Assembly: GCF_026723765.1 (NCBI RefSeq)
Contig: NZ_CP113524.1
Span: forward strand, 186,001-250,000
DNA length: 64,000 nt
Source of the DNA: Lacrimispora xylanolytica
Lineage (GTDB): Bacteria > Bacillota > Clostridia > Lachnospirales > Lachnospiraceae
Direction: 5' to 3'
Numbering within the stretch: the first letter of the stretch is position 1; each line of letters starts with the position of its first letter. Below the pieces are notes generated by a model, which searched no databases, had not been told where the DNA came from, and was given only the letters and a program-made list of their open reading frames with translations. Positions 1 through 8,592 of this stretch are shown in pieces. A program made the translations under genes and the position numbers.

Positions 1-1266
1 AATGCTCATGTCATAGATCCTACAGACAAAACAGAAAAAAATGTGGATATCTGCATCAGTGACGGGAAAATAACTGCCATTGGCGAGCACCTGGAATTTA
101 CCGTAGCAAGAGAAGATGTTGTAATTGATGCTTCTGGCTACGTGGTAGCGCCTGGCCTTATGGATGTACATGTTCATTTCCGTGATCCCGGACTTACCTA
201 TAAAGAAGATATACAAACAGGAGCCAGGGCCGCCGCCAAGGGAGGCTTTACTACGGTTGTCTGCATGGCAAATACAAAACCGCCCATTGATAATGTAGAA
301 ACCTTAAAATACGTGCTGAAAGAGGGCGAGAAGACCGGAATACGGGTTCTTTCAGCCGCAACCGTATCCAAGGGGCTTATGGGCGCTGAATTAACGGATA
401 TGGAGGCATTAAAGGCCAATGGTGCCGCAGGATTTACCGATGACGGAATTCCTCTTTTAAACGAAACCCTTGTGAAAGACGCCATGGAAATGGCGGCAAA
501 GCTGAATCTGCCTTTAAGCTTTCACGAAGAGGATCCAGCATTTATTGTAAATAACGGCATTAACCATGGAAGCGTTTCAGAGCAGCTTGGAATCTATGGT
601 TCTCCAGCACTTGCAGAAGACAGTCTGGTAGCCAGAGATTTAATGATTGCCCTTCATACAAAAGCGCCCGTAAATATTCAGCATATCAGCTCAAAGAGTT
701 CTGTGAAGGCAGTGAAGTTTGCAAAGGAGCTGGGAGCAGAGGTGTATGCGGAAGTGACTCCTCACCATTTCTCTTTGACAGAGGAGGCGGTGTTAAAGCA
801 TGGGACTCTGGCGAAGATGAATCCCCCGCTTCGGACCGAAGAGGACAGACAAGCTCTCATTCAGGGATTAAAGGACGGAAGCATTGATATCATTGCTACG
901 GACCATGCGCCTCACAGCACTGAGGAGAAGGCGAAGGGGCTTAAGGAAGCGCCAAGCGGAATTATCGGCCTGGAAACCGCCCTTTCTCTGGGTGTGACCA
1001 ATCTGGTGCGTCCCGGTCATTTGACCATGATGGAGCTGATGGAAAAAATGAGCCTTAATCCTTCAAAGCTTTACCGGATACCATTTTCGGGAATTCAAAT
1101 GGATGGCCCGGCAGATCTGGTGATTTTTGACCCTGATGAAACATGGACGGTGGGAGAATACGTATCAAAGTCCGTCAATTCCCCGTTTACCGGTGAATCT
1201 TTGTATGGAAGGGTCAAATACACCATTTGTAAGGGTAAAATCGTATATCAGGATGAAAAAGACTGA
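1..1266 (+). CDS. pyrC: Dihydroorotase, 5' end cut by window edge
   Basis: Cyclises carbamoyl aspartate to dihydroorotate in pyrimidine synthesis, in the cytoplasm. The frame is open from base 1 (NAHVIDP...), so only a few N-terminal residues (typically MLIK-like) lie outside the window; the GTG at 43 is internal. The metal-binding DVHVHFRDPG motif follows residue 50, and the conserved AEVTPHH and ATDHAPH segments carry further metal and catalytic ligands. It ends 34 bases before the next gene. The other pyr genes are not visible. The family is clear; a hydantoinase or allantoinase is less likely because of the FRDPG and DHAPH signatures. Confidence 0.93.
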   Translation, partial: NAHVIDPTDKTEKNVDICISDGKITAIGEHLEFTVAREDVVIDASGYVVAPGLMDVHVHFRDPGLTYKEDIQTGARAAAKGGFTTVVCMANTKPPIDNVETLKYVLKEGEKTGIRVLSAATVSKGLMGAELTDMEALKANGAAGFTDDGIPLLNETLVKDAMEMAAKLNLPLSFHEEDPAFIVNNGINHGSVSEQLGIYGSPALAEDSLVARDLMIALHTKAPVNIQHISSKSSVKAVKFAKELGAEVYAEVTPHHFSLTEEAVLKHGTLAKMNPPLRTEEDRQALIQGLKDGSIDIIATDHAPHSTEEKAKGLKEAPSGIIGLETALSLGVTNLVRPGHLTMMELMEKMSLNPSKLYRIPFSGIQMDGPADLVIFDPDETWTVGEYVSKSVNSPFTGESLYGRVKYTICKGKIVYQDEKD

Positions 1267-1300
1267 CCGATAAGCAGAAGAAAGCATTTGGGGGAATTCA

Positions 1301-2935
1301 GTGAGAATAAATGAAATGGAGATCAAGGGAAAGGATCAGCCTCTTCTGGCAAAGGAAAATGATCCTTCTACCAGTGAGATCCGAAAAGCAGTGGAACAGG
1401 CAATGCTTAGAGAGACCATTGCAGCAGAGGCCAGCTTTATTGAAGAGGTTGGAGAGAATGTAAAGGCTTCTCAGACAGATGCCAGCAATGCTCCAAAAGA
1501 AGAAACCAGGGAGCCGGAAAAATCAACGGACCGGGCAGCCATTTCTGAGGAGGGGGATCCCTATAGGGACCGAAGGGATGGCAATGAAGAGCTTGACCGG
1601 ATACGGGAAGAAGAGAAGTTAAAAGAAGCACTGAAAGCTTTAAAGGATTGGATGCCATCTTTTAATAAGATGGTTGAAGATGAAATCAATGATCTTACAG
1701 CCATGTACCAGGAACTTCTTCGGTCTATTCTGGAACACATCCCGGTTGGCAGCAGAGAGGCACAGATTTCCACCTTAAATGAAAAGCTTTCAGAGCTTTT
1801 GTTAAAGCTGCTTAACAGCCGTCTGGGGGAGCTAAAGGCCCTCCTTGACACTTATGGCTCGAAAGAAGCGAAGGAAGCTGTAAGAAAGGCCCTGTATTAC
1901 AATGTCACCGGAAAGGCCATTGATAGAAAAGAACTTCTTATTATATTTAAAGATCTGTTCAATGCTGATATGGGATTAAAAGATGGGAAGGATTCGTTAA
2001 GTTCCTCTCAAAAATATTCACAGGGTCAGGAACGACAGGGAATGATTTACCAGCCGGATGGAAGCGGCAGGATAAAAAATGAACCAGGATATGCTGGACG
2101 GATTGCAAAGGAAGCTTATCTTCCCCAGCCTCATTGGACCAAAGAAATGGCGCTGGAAGTTAAAAACATTTCTGGAGCCCAGGTTTCTATTTCTCCTATG
2201 GCAGAAAAAAATGTATACACGATCCAAGACCTTGCTCTGGCAGAACGGTTCTCAGAATACATCAATCATTCTGGAAACTTATTTGGTGCTGCCGCTCTGT
2301 CTGGAAGCAGCGAAGAGCTATACGGCTTCCTTGCTGCCCTGATGACGATAAAGACTCAAGTATACTGTATTCGCTCTGGGCTGGATAAAGGCCTGGCCTC
2401 AGAACTGAGAGAGGCGGTAGACCGGCTCATTGATTTTTACATACAGGAAGAGTATAGAAGATCTTCGGAAAATGGAAGGCAAAGTCAGGGACAAAAACCA
2501 TTCTTTCAGCCAAAGGACGCCTATAAGATCTTTTATTATATTATGGGACTCTATCATACCAATGGAGACCTTAGTGAAAGCTTCAATAAGGGCATTCGCC
2601 AGGCATACCGCCAGTTCTTAAAGAAACAGGAAGGGATAAAGGCATCTGAGGAATCTTTTTGCTTTTTTTCCGGGGAGAAAAAGGATACAAGAGAAGACTG
2701 GAAGGCTGGCAAGCGGTATGTAGAGCAGGATTTTAAGGAATTTACAGCCCTTTTAAATGAGTCTGGAGAAAATATGCTGCCCATTGGTGTATTGGAGTTA
2801 AGTCCTTGGGGTATGTTTTTAGAGCCGGAACCCTCTGATAATAAAGAGAAAGGTTTGGCCCCGCCCCACCTTATTTGGGGCCTGGGTCTTATCCTTTTTG
2901 TATTTATTTTAAGCCTTATTATTTCAATAAGATAA
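1301..2935 (+). CDS. Tail-anchored protein of unknown function
   Basis: I do not recognise this 544-residue protein. It begins at a GTG preceded by a GGGGG ribosome site. The first about 110 residues are polar and acidic and probably disordered, followed by charged helical stretches with leucine-rich segments (for example EKLSELLLKLLNSRLGELK). A single hydrophobic helix (IWGLGLILFVFILSLII) closes the protein and is followed by only two or three residues, so it would be membrane-anchored by its tail with the bulk in the cytoplasm. There is no signal peptide. It lies 34 bases after pyrC in the same direction and may be co-transcribed with it. A structural or scaffold role is possible but unsupported. 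Confidence 0.7.
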   Translation: MRINEMEIKGKDQPLLAKENDPSTSEIRKAVEQAMLRETIAAEASFIEEVGENVKASQTDASNAPKEETREPEKSTDRAAISEEGDPYRDRRDGNEELDRIREEEKLKEALKALKDWMPSFNKMVEDEINDLTAMYQELLRSILEHIPVGSREAQISTLNEKLSELLLKLLNSRLGELKALLDTYGSKEAKEAVRKALYYNVTGKAIDRKELLIIFKDLFNADMGLKDGKDSLSSSQKYSQGQERQGMIYQPDGSGRIKNEPGYAGRIAKEAYLPQPHWTKEMALEVKNISGAQVSISPMAEKNVYTIQDLALAERFSEYINHSGNLFGAAALSGSSEELYGFLAALMTIKTQVYCIRSGLDKGLASELREAVDRLIDFYIQEEYRRSSENGRQSQGQKPFFQPKDAYKIFYYIMGLYHTNGDLSESFNKGIRQAYRQFLKKQEGIKASEESFCFFSGEKKDTREDWKAGKRYVEQDFKEFTALLNESGENMLPIGVLELSPWGMFLEPEPSDNKEKGLAPPHLIWGLGLILFVFILSLIISIR

Positions 2936-3019
2936 TTCTTACCAGTCATTTTCTTCTTTACAGAAATACTTTACTGTGCTACCATGGTAACACATGAAAT
3001 TAAAGAGGAGGATACAAGG

Positions 3020-3874
3020 ATGAAAAAAATAATGATAAAAGCAGCGCTGGTATTAGGGACACTGGCAATGCTTACCGGATGTTCTGGCAAAAAGGAGGCA
3101 GCTCCCACCAGTGCAGCAGAGGCAGGCAAGACAACGGAATCGGCTCAGGCAACTGAGGCAGGAAAGACTGCAGATGGAGAGGATACGTTTACTGTAGGAT
3201 TTGATCAGGATTTTCCTCCCATGGGCTTTAAGGCAGATAACGGAGAATACACTGGGTTTGATTTAGACCTGGCAAAGGAAGTAGCGAAACGTTTAGGAAA
3301 GAAATTCGTGGCACAGCCAATTGCCTGGGATGCCAAGGATATGGAGCTTCAGTCTGGAAATATTGATTGTATCTGGAATGGTTTTACCATAACGGGCAGG
3401 GAAGACGGTTATACCTGGTCCAAGCCTTATATGAAAAACAGTCAGGTATTTGTAGTGGGTAAGGATTCGGGCATTAAAACACTTTCTGACCTTTCGGGAA
3501 AGGTAGTTGAGGTTCAGGCAGATTCTTCTGCGGAAAAGGCCATTAAAGAAGATGATGCGTTATTAAAGACCTTTAAGACTTTGCAGACCACACCGGATTA
3601 TAACACTGCATTTATGGATCTTGAAATGGGAGCTGTAGATGCTGTGGCAATGGACGTCATTGTGGCGGCTTACCAGATTGAGCAGAGAAAAGCAGATTTC
3701 GTTATTTTAGAGGAATCCTTATCCGCCGAAGAGTACGGCGTTGGGTTTAAGAAAGGCAATGAAGCCTTAAGAGATCAGGTGCAGGAACAGTTAGAAGCCA
3801 TGGCAGCCGATGGCACATGTAAGAAGATTTCAGAGCAGTGGTTTGGAAAAGATGTTACCACTGTTGGAAAATAA
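3020..3874 (+). CDS. Amino-acid ABC transporter, substrate-binding lipoprotein
   Basis: Extracellular solute-binding protein, family 3 (polar amino acids; cystine or glutamine type). The start is the ATG at 3020, placed after AGAGGAGG; an in-frame ATG 36 bases earlier has no good ribosome site. The signal peptide ends in the lipobox LTGC, so the mature protein should be lipid-anchored outside the membrane. A Thr/Ala/Glu-rich linker of about 35 residues follows, then the binding domain with the typical GFDLDLAKEVAKRLG and LQSGNIDCIWNGFTIT segments. It is followed within 25 bases by its permease and then its ATPase, forming a complete importer. The exact ligand cannot be read from the sequence. 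Confidence 0.9.
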   Translation: MKKIMIKAALVLGTLAMLTGCSGKKEAAPTSAAEAGKTTESAQATEAGKTADGEDTFTVGFDQDFPPMGFKADNGEYTGFDLDLAKEVAKRLGKKFVAQPIAWDAKDMELQSGNIDCIWNGFTITGREDGYTWSKPYMKNSQVFVVGKDSGIKTLSDLSGKVVEVQADSSAEKAIKEDDALLKTFKTLQTTPDYNTAFMDLEMGAVDAVAMDVIVAAYQIEQRKADFVILEESLSAEEYGVGFKKGNEALRDQVQEQLEAMAADGTCKKISEQWFGKDVTTVGK

Positions 3875-3898
3875 GAGGATGTAATTGGAGGAGTAATC

Positions 3899-4549
3899 AT
3901 GACTTTTATACAGATACTTTCACAGCTGGCAGGCGGGATGTGGGTCAGCATCCAGATATTTGTGGTGACGCTGGTCTTTTCCCTGCCCCTGGGGCTTTTG
4001 GTTTCCTTTGGGCGAATGTCCAAGAACCGGGTCATACAGGCCATTGTAAAATTCTATATTTCAGTCATGAGGGGAACTCCCCTGATGCTGCAGCTGATGG
4101 TAGTTTATTTCGGTCCTTATTACCTGCTTGGGATTAAGGTGAGTAATGATTACCGTCTGATTGCTGCATTCATTGGCTTTGTGATCAATTATGCAGCCTA
4201 TTTTGCAGAGATCTACAGAAGCGGAATACAGTCGATGCCAGCTGGTCAATATGAGGCTTCAAAACTTCTTGGCTATTCCAAGGCACAGACCTTTGTAAGA
4301 ATCATTTTCCCTCAGGTGGTAAAACGGATTTTACCTTCTGTGACCAATGAGGTAATTACCCTGGTAAAGGATACCTCCCTTGCATTTACCATCAGCGTTC
4401 TGGAGATGTTTGCAGTGGCAAAGGCCATGGCGTCTTCTCAGACAAGCTTAATCCCCTTTGTGGCAGCAGGACTTTTTTACTATGTGTTCAACCTGGTTGT
4501 AGCTGTTGGGATGGAATACATAGAAAAACGAATGAATTACTACGAATAG
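3899..4549 (+). CDS. Amino-acid ABC transporter, permease
   Basis: HisM/GlnP-type inner-membrane permease of the polar amino-acid uptake family, 216 residues with about five transmembrane helices. The family's early [13 protein letters not shown] segment and the EAA loop ([19 protein letters not shown], the contact with the ATPase) are both present. It starts at ATG with GGAGG eight bases upstream and sits between the binding lipoprotein and the ATPase of the same importer, with an 7-10 base gap to the latter. Only one permease gene is present, so it should work as a homodimer. Confidence 0.93.
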   Translation: MTFIQILSQLAGGMWVSIQIFVVTLVFSLPLGLLVSFGRMSKNRVIQAIVKFYISVMRGTPLMLQLMVVYFGPYYLLGIKVSNDYRLIAAFIGFVINYAAYFAEIYRSGIQSMPAGQYEASKLLGYSKAQTFVRIIFPQVVKRILPSVTNEVITLVKDTSLAFTISVLEMFAVAKAMASSQTSLIPFVAAGLFYYVFNLVVAVGMEYIEKRMNYYE

Positions 4550-4559
4550 GAGGATTATG

Positions 4560-5324
4560 ATGTATTTACTGGAAATGAACCACGTGCGAAAATCATTTAA
4601 CGGCCAGGAGGTTTTAAAGGATATCTCCCTGTCCGTAAAAGAAGGTGAAATCGTCTCCATCATCGGTCCCTCCGGTTCGGGGAAATCAACGTTGCTTCGC
4701 TGTGCCACCATGCTGGAACAAATGGACGGGGGAGAGCTTGTTTATCTGGGAGAAAAGGCGGCCTGGAATGAGGCTGGCGGAACAAGCATTTATGCAGATA
4801 AGGATAAATTAAAGAAGATTCAAAAGAACTACGGACTTGTATTTCAGAACTTTCACTTATTCCCTCACATTTCAGTTCTTCAAAATATTATGGATGCACC
4901 TCTTCATGTCCAGAAACGTAATAAGGAAGAGGTGTATGGAGAAGCGGTGAAGCTTTTAAAAAAGATGGGGCTTGAGGATAAGGCTAAAGCGTATCCGTGT
5001 CAGCTTTCCGGCGGTCAGTGCCAGAGAGTTGCCATTGCAAGGGCATTGGCGTTAAATCCTAAGATTCTCTTTTTTGACGAGCCCACCTCTGCTCTGGATC
5101 CGGAGCTTACTGGTGAGGTGTTAAAGGTGATTCGTTCTCTGGCGGATTTGCAGATCACCATGGTCATTGTTACTCATGAAATGGCGTTTGCAAGAGATAT
5201 CTCGGACCGTGTTATTTTTATGGCTGACGGTGTTATTGTAGAGGAAGGGACGCCGGAGGAAGTGTTTTCTTCTTCTAATGTTCGGACTCAGAGTTTTCTT
5301 GGAAGGTACGGAGAGAATATATAG
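4560..5324 (+). CDS. Amino-acid ABC transporter, ATPase
   Basis: Cytoplasmic ATPase that drives the importer encoded just upstream (GlnQ/HisP class). Visible motifs are Walker [10 protein letters not shown], the Q-loop [10 protein letters not shown], a signature [15 protein letters not shown] with Cys instead of the commoner Gln-Gln, Walker [15 protein letters not shown] and the H-loop VTHEMAFA. Two adjacent ATGs (4557 and 4560) follow AGGAGG; 4560 has the better spacing. The gene closes the operon. No clear intrinsic terminator follows, only a weak ATACCCC/GGGGTAT inverted repeat without a T-run. Confidence 0.94.
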   Translation: MYLLEMNHVRKSFNGQEVLKDISLSVKEGEIVSIIGPSGSGKSTLLRCATMLEQMDGGELVYLGEKAAWNEAGGTSIYADKDKLKKIQKNYGLVFQNFHLFPHISVLQNIMDAPLHVQKRNKEEVYGEAVKLLKKMGLEDKAKAYPCQLSGGQCQRVAIARALALNPKILFFDEPTSALDPELTGEVLKVIRSLADLQITMVIVTHEMAFARDISDRVIFMADGVIVEEGTPEEVFSSSNVRTQSFLGRYGENI

Positions 5325-5459
5325 GAATTAGGAATTTACAATAAAATAACTGAAGATTTTTCACATACCCCTGGAGATGATGGCTTATGCATTTTCGGGG
5401 GTATTGCGTTCTCATTCTTTATATTGAAGCAAAACAAATAATTTTAATCTCAAAAGCGT

Positions 5460-5860
5460 TTAGCCAAGATCAATGACTGCGAGTACACATAAATCATCTG
5501 CTATGAGAGAACTCTTGTTGGGAGTTGTGATAATTTGTAAATCAGCGTTAGAGTCAAAAACGATCCACACGTAGCCAACACCAAATAAAGACATCGCATT
5601 TCTTTTGATTTCGTTAAAAACTGTTCGACTGATCCGAGGCTTCTTTTGCTTGCAGGATATAAATACGCAGTCTGGTAGCAATCTGTAGGGTTGGACATAC
5701 CATTAAAGTATATGAGGTGATTATAAATAACACTGGCATTATTAATGACAGACTGTCGTATTATTTCGAACCTAGAGCTGGCCATGACCTGGAGTGTGCG
5801 CTGTATGTATCCGATCAGGAAGGGGTGCCGCTCATTGGAGAGTATCGAAATTAGTGAAAT
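5460..5860 (-). pseudogene. Degenerate Fe/Mn superoxide dismutase remnant
   Basis: Minus-strand translation gives recognisable superoxide dismutase blocks split over two frames. The first frame has VINNASVIYNHLIYFNGMS (compare NNAAQVWNHTFFW in iron SODs; about 5750-5690) and SLGSVEQF (about 5640-5618). The second continues exactly there with FNEIKRNAMSLFGVGYVWIV and DLQIITTPN. The frames meet at about 5618 in a run of five T, so one small indel separates them. The N-terminal metal-binding HxGKHH block is not recognisable, and the protein stops at AVIDLG, before the conserved DxWEHAYY metal-binding segment, so the product cannot be functional. The upstream limit is approximate. The remaining bases of the 5325-6097 gap hold nothing else that I can assign. 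Confidence 0.8.
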
Positions 5861-6097
5861 AGTGCTAAATTTGTTTGGAAAGTATACCAATTGCCCAGGT
5901 TGATATAAGATGATAATATAAATGCATTCTAAAACATAAATCAAGTGCTGAAATCCCAGAATACTATAATCGATTATATTGAAAAATTTACAGGTCATTT
6001 GTTACTCTCAGAGGGCTTTTTTTCTGCACTTTATTTATTGATTTGGATTAAGTATAACAGCAATAATTACAATAAAAAAATTTGGGAGGGGCATTGT

Positions 6098-7519
6098 ATG
6101 AAAAAAATAAGCAAATTATTAAGTTTCGCAATTGTATTAATGGCAGTAATAACATCCTATTCTTCTATTGGTTTTGCCGCAGTTACTAAACAATTAGATT
6201 TATCTAATTGGAAAAGTGTCATATTAGCAAATTCTAACGATCCACAACCTAATTGGAAATTAGACTCTTCTAAAACTACAGTAACACAAACGGTAAATGC
6301 TAAAGCGTCAGCCTTTCTAAGTGATATCGAGTGCAATAATGCTAAAATAAAAGGTAATTTTAGTGTTAATACTAATTCAGATGATGATTTCATAGGCTTT
6401 GTTTTTGGATACAAAGATGTAGGCCATTATTATTTGTTTGATTGGAAAAAAATAAGTCAAGACGCTGCAAAACAAGGAATGAGCGTTAAACTTATAAATA
6501 CAGATGATTCTGTTAGTGCCGGTGATTTGTGGATAACAACGGGAAGTGAAAATAAAGTTACTTCTTTGTATAATAATAATATTGGATATAAAGCAAATAC
6601 GGTATATAATTTTAATTTGAATTTTACAGGTGAGGGAAGTTTTAATATCGTTGTAAAAGAGGGAGATAAAATTTTAGCTAATATAACAATTAATGATAGC
6701 ACGTATACATCAGGTAAATTTGGATTTTATAATTTTTCTCAGAGTATGGTTAATTATAGTGGTTTTACAATGGAAGAATTACCATCAGCTTTAAAAACCA
6801 TTGGCGGCGATTCTAAAGTGAATTTAACATGGGACGCATTAACCGATGCTACAAGCTATATCGTTAAACGTTCCACAACCCCAGGAGGTCCATATACACC
6901 AATAGCAACAGATGTAAAAGATACTACATATACAGATACAGATGTTACTAATGGAACTACATACTATTATATTGTAACTGCGATAGTTGCTGGCAGGGAA
7001 AGTGGTAATTCGAATGAAGCCTTAGCTACTCCAGAGGCATCTCAAACACCTCCCGCAACCGAAGCTAAATTAAAAGTAGTTTTAGAAGTATCTGAAACTC
7101 TCCAATTGAGTGTAGATGATGACTTAAATATTAATACACAAATGATGTGGTCTTCTTCAGAACCAACAGTTGCTACAGTAAATGAAAAAGGTATAGTGAC
7201 AGCTTTGGTGCCTGGTAATACGGTTATAACAGTTAAAAGTACGGACGGATCGTATACAGATTACATAAATGTATTAGTTGTAGAAAATGCAGACGATTAC
7301 AGGCTTGCAATTGATTTAAAAATAGGAGAGACGGCCAGATTGACTGTAGATGATTTTACTAACACAGCAAATGTGACATGGGCTCCTATGGATTCATCAA
7401 TAGCGAACGTAACCAGTAAAGGAAAAGTTACAGCACTGAGTAAAGGATTGGTTTTAGTTAGTGCAAAGGATGCAGATGGAAATATCATTGGCCGTATCTA
7501 CGTAAGAGTAAGAGAATAA
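6098..7519 (+). CDS. Secreted protein: lectin-like, Fn3 and two Ig-like (BIG2) domains
   Basis: The start is the ATG at 6098 after TTTGGGAGGGG. A Sec signal peptide (MKKISKLLSF...GFAA, about 28 residues) opens a 473-residue protein. Residues about 30-220 resemble a jelly-roll or thrombospondin-C/LamG-like domain (GFVFGYKDVGHYYLFDWKK). A fibronectin type III repeat follows (NLTWDALTDATSYIVKRS ... GTTYYYIVTAI), then two bacterial Ig-like group 2 repeats (W.S.....ATV...G.VTAL..G...I). There is no sortase motif or transmembrane tail, so it is secreted or held non-covalently. Base composition is clearly more AT-rich than its neighbours, and it sits beside a decayed gene, which suggests acquired DNA. 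A role in adhesion or polymer binding is inference. Confidence 0.8.
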   Translation: MKKISKLLSFAIVLMAVITSYSSIGFAAVTKQLDLSNWKSVILANSNDPQPNWKLDSSKTTVTQTVNAKASAFLSDIECNNAKIKGNFSVNTNSDDDFIGFVFGYKDVGHYYLFDWKKISQDAAKQGMSVKLINTDDSVSAGDLWITTGSENKVTSLYNNNIGYKANTVYNFNLNFTGEGSFNIVVKEGDKILANITINDSTYTSGKFGFYNFSQSMVNYSGFTMEELPSALKTIGGDSKVNLTWDALTDATSYIVKRSTTPGGPYTPIATDVKDTTYTDTDVTNGTTYYYIVTAIVAGRESGNSNEALATPEASQTPPATEAKLKVVLEVSETLQLSVDDDLNINTQMMWSSSEPTVATVNEKGIVTALVPGNTVITVKSTDGSYTDYINVLVVENADDYRLAIDLKIGETARLTVDDFTNTANVTWAPMDSSIANVTSKGKVTALSKGLVLVSAKDADGNIIGRIYVRVRE

Positions 7520-7528
7520 CTTCATTTA

Positions 7529-7565
7529 GGGCAGGTATCCGGTTTTCCGGTCCTGCCCATTTATG
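7529..7565 (+). terminator. Weak intrinsic terminator after secreted protein gene
   Basis: GGGCAGG (7529-7535) can pair with CCTGCCC (7552-7558), with an inner CCGG/CCGG extension in the loop. It is followed by ATTTAT rather than a full T-run, so termination is plausible but not strong. Confidence 0.5.
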
Positions 7566-7785
7566 ATAGAGGAGATTATATCATTTTCTGACTGTATTTT
7601 GACTGCTTTAGATGGTGAAAGATGGTGAGATTAAAAGTCTCTAAAACCACGGTTTTAAGCGGAAAACTACCATTTTTAGGCAATCATTAAAATTATTTAA
7701 GAAAAAAGAAAAAGATTTTTCACAATCAGATGTTATACTAAAAGCGAAATCATAGGTGATTGAAAAAAGAAAGAAGAGGATGCTT

Positions 7786-8424
7786 ATGAAGAAAACTTTG
7801 ATTGCAGCATTGGTTCTCTGTGCTGCCCTTGTATTTACGGCCTGTGGAAAAAAAGCAAGTCAGACACAAAATACCGGAACGACTGCTGAGACCAAGAGCA
7901 CGGAGACAACGGCCCAGGTAAGCACAGAGGCTCCGGGAAATACCGGGGAATTTAAAATATTAACTGGCAAGGTGATAAGTGTAACTGATAACATGAAAGG
8001 CATTACCATTGAAAACGGGAGTGCAAAGACCGTTCTTGATTTAAACGACGCAGCGGTTGAAACATCCTATGCCTTAGACCAGGGAGTCGAGGTATCCGTA
8101 GTCTATAAGGGAGAGATTTCAGGGGCAGATGCAAAGAATGCCAAAATCCTTCTTGTATTAGATGCACAGGAGAACATGAAGACCTTGGAAGCCACCGGAA
8201 CGGTTGCTGACCAGGCAATGAGCACCTTTACCATTCAGACAGAGGACGGCAAAGAGCTTAGCTTTATGAAGAATAATGCAGAAGGTCTTGATTCTGATGT
8301 TTTAGGAACGGCTGATGATGACAGCAACGGAAGTAAGGCAAAGGTGAAGGTCACCTATGTATCGGTTACTTATGACGCTGGAAGCATATCCAATTACCCA
8401 TTAAAGGTAGAAGCTGCCAAGTAA
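7786..8424 (+). CDS. Small lipoprotein of unknown function
   Basis: Starts at the ATG at 7786, eight bases after GAAGAGG; GTG 7756 and ATG 7780 are in-frame alternatives with poorer context. The first 22 residues are a lipoprotein signal peptide ending in FTAC. A Thr/Ser/Glu-rich linker of about 40 residues follows, then a compact beta-rich region with two similar halves (ILTGKVISVTDNMKGITIENG and EATGTVADQAMSTFTIQTEDG), suggesting a duplicated OB-like or barrel unit. I do not know its function. It stands alone: the next gene begins 168 bases later. Confidence 0.72.
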   Translation: MKKTLIAALVLCAALVFTACGKKASQTQNTGTTAETKSTETTAQVSTEAPGNTGEFKILTGKVISVTDNMKGITIENGSAKTVLDLNDAAVETSYALDQGVEVSVVYKGEISGADAKNAKILLVLDAQENMKTLEATGTVADQAMSTFTIQTEDGKELSFMKNNAEGLDSDVLGTADDDSNGSKAKVKVTYVSVTYDAGSISNYPLKVEAAK

Positions 8425-8592
8425 GAAAGAAGATTCCAGGAAAATCCCGGATGGGCATGGCTTTTTTGATAAAAGGCTTGCAAATTCGGGATTTTCATGT
8501 AAAATAAGAGAGATGACAAAGTGAGGGGGTCCAATGCCCCTTTTTTTATGGTTTTTTTAATTAATACGCAGATCACAGAAAGGAAATTAAAG

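Noticed and set aside
5350-5405. ATACCCC/GGGGTAT inverted repeat as a terminator of the amino-acid transporter operon
   Set aside because: The loop is about 30 bases and no T-run follows. It is too weak to list.
5690-5851. Plus-strand frame INNTGIINDRLSYYFEPRAGHD... as a gene fragment
   Set aside because: It is antisense to the convincing superoxide dismutase blocks, has no start codon, and is best explained as their shadow.
5501-5998. A 165-codon minus-strand frame upstream of the secreted protein taken as an intact gene
   Set aside because: Only its middle part has meaning, as superoxide dismutase blocks that continue in another frame. The N-terminal part is AT-rich noise and overlaps the next gene's upstream region.
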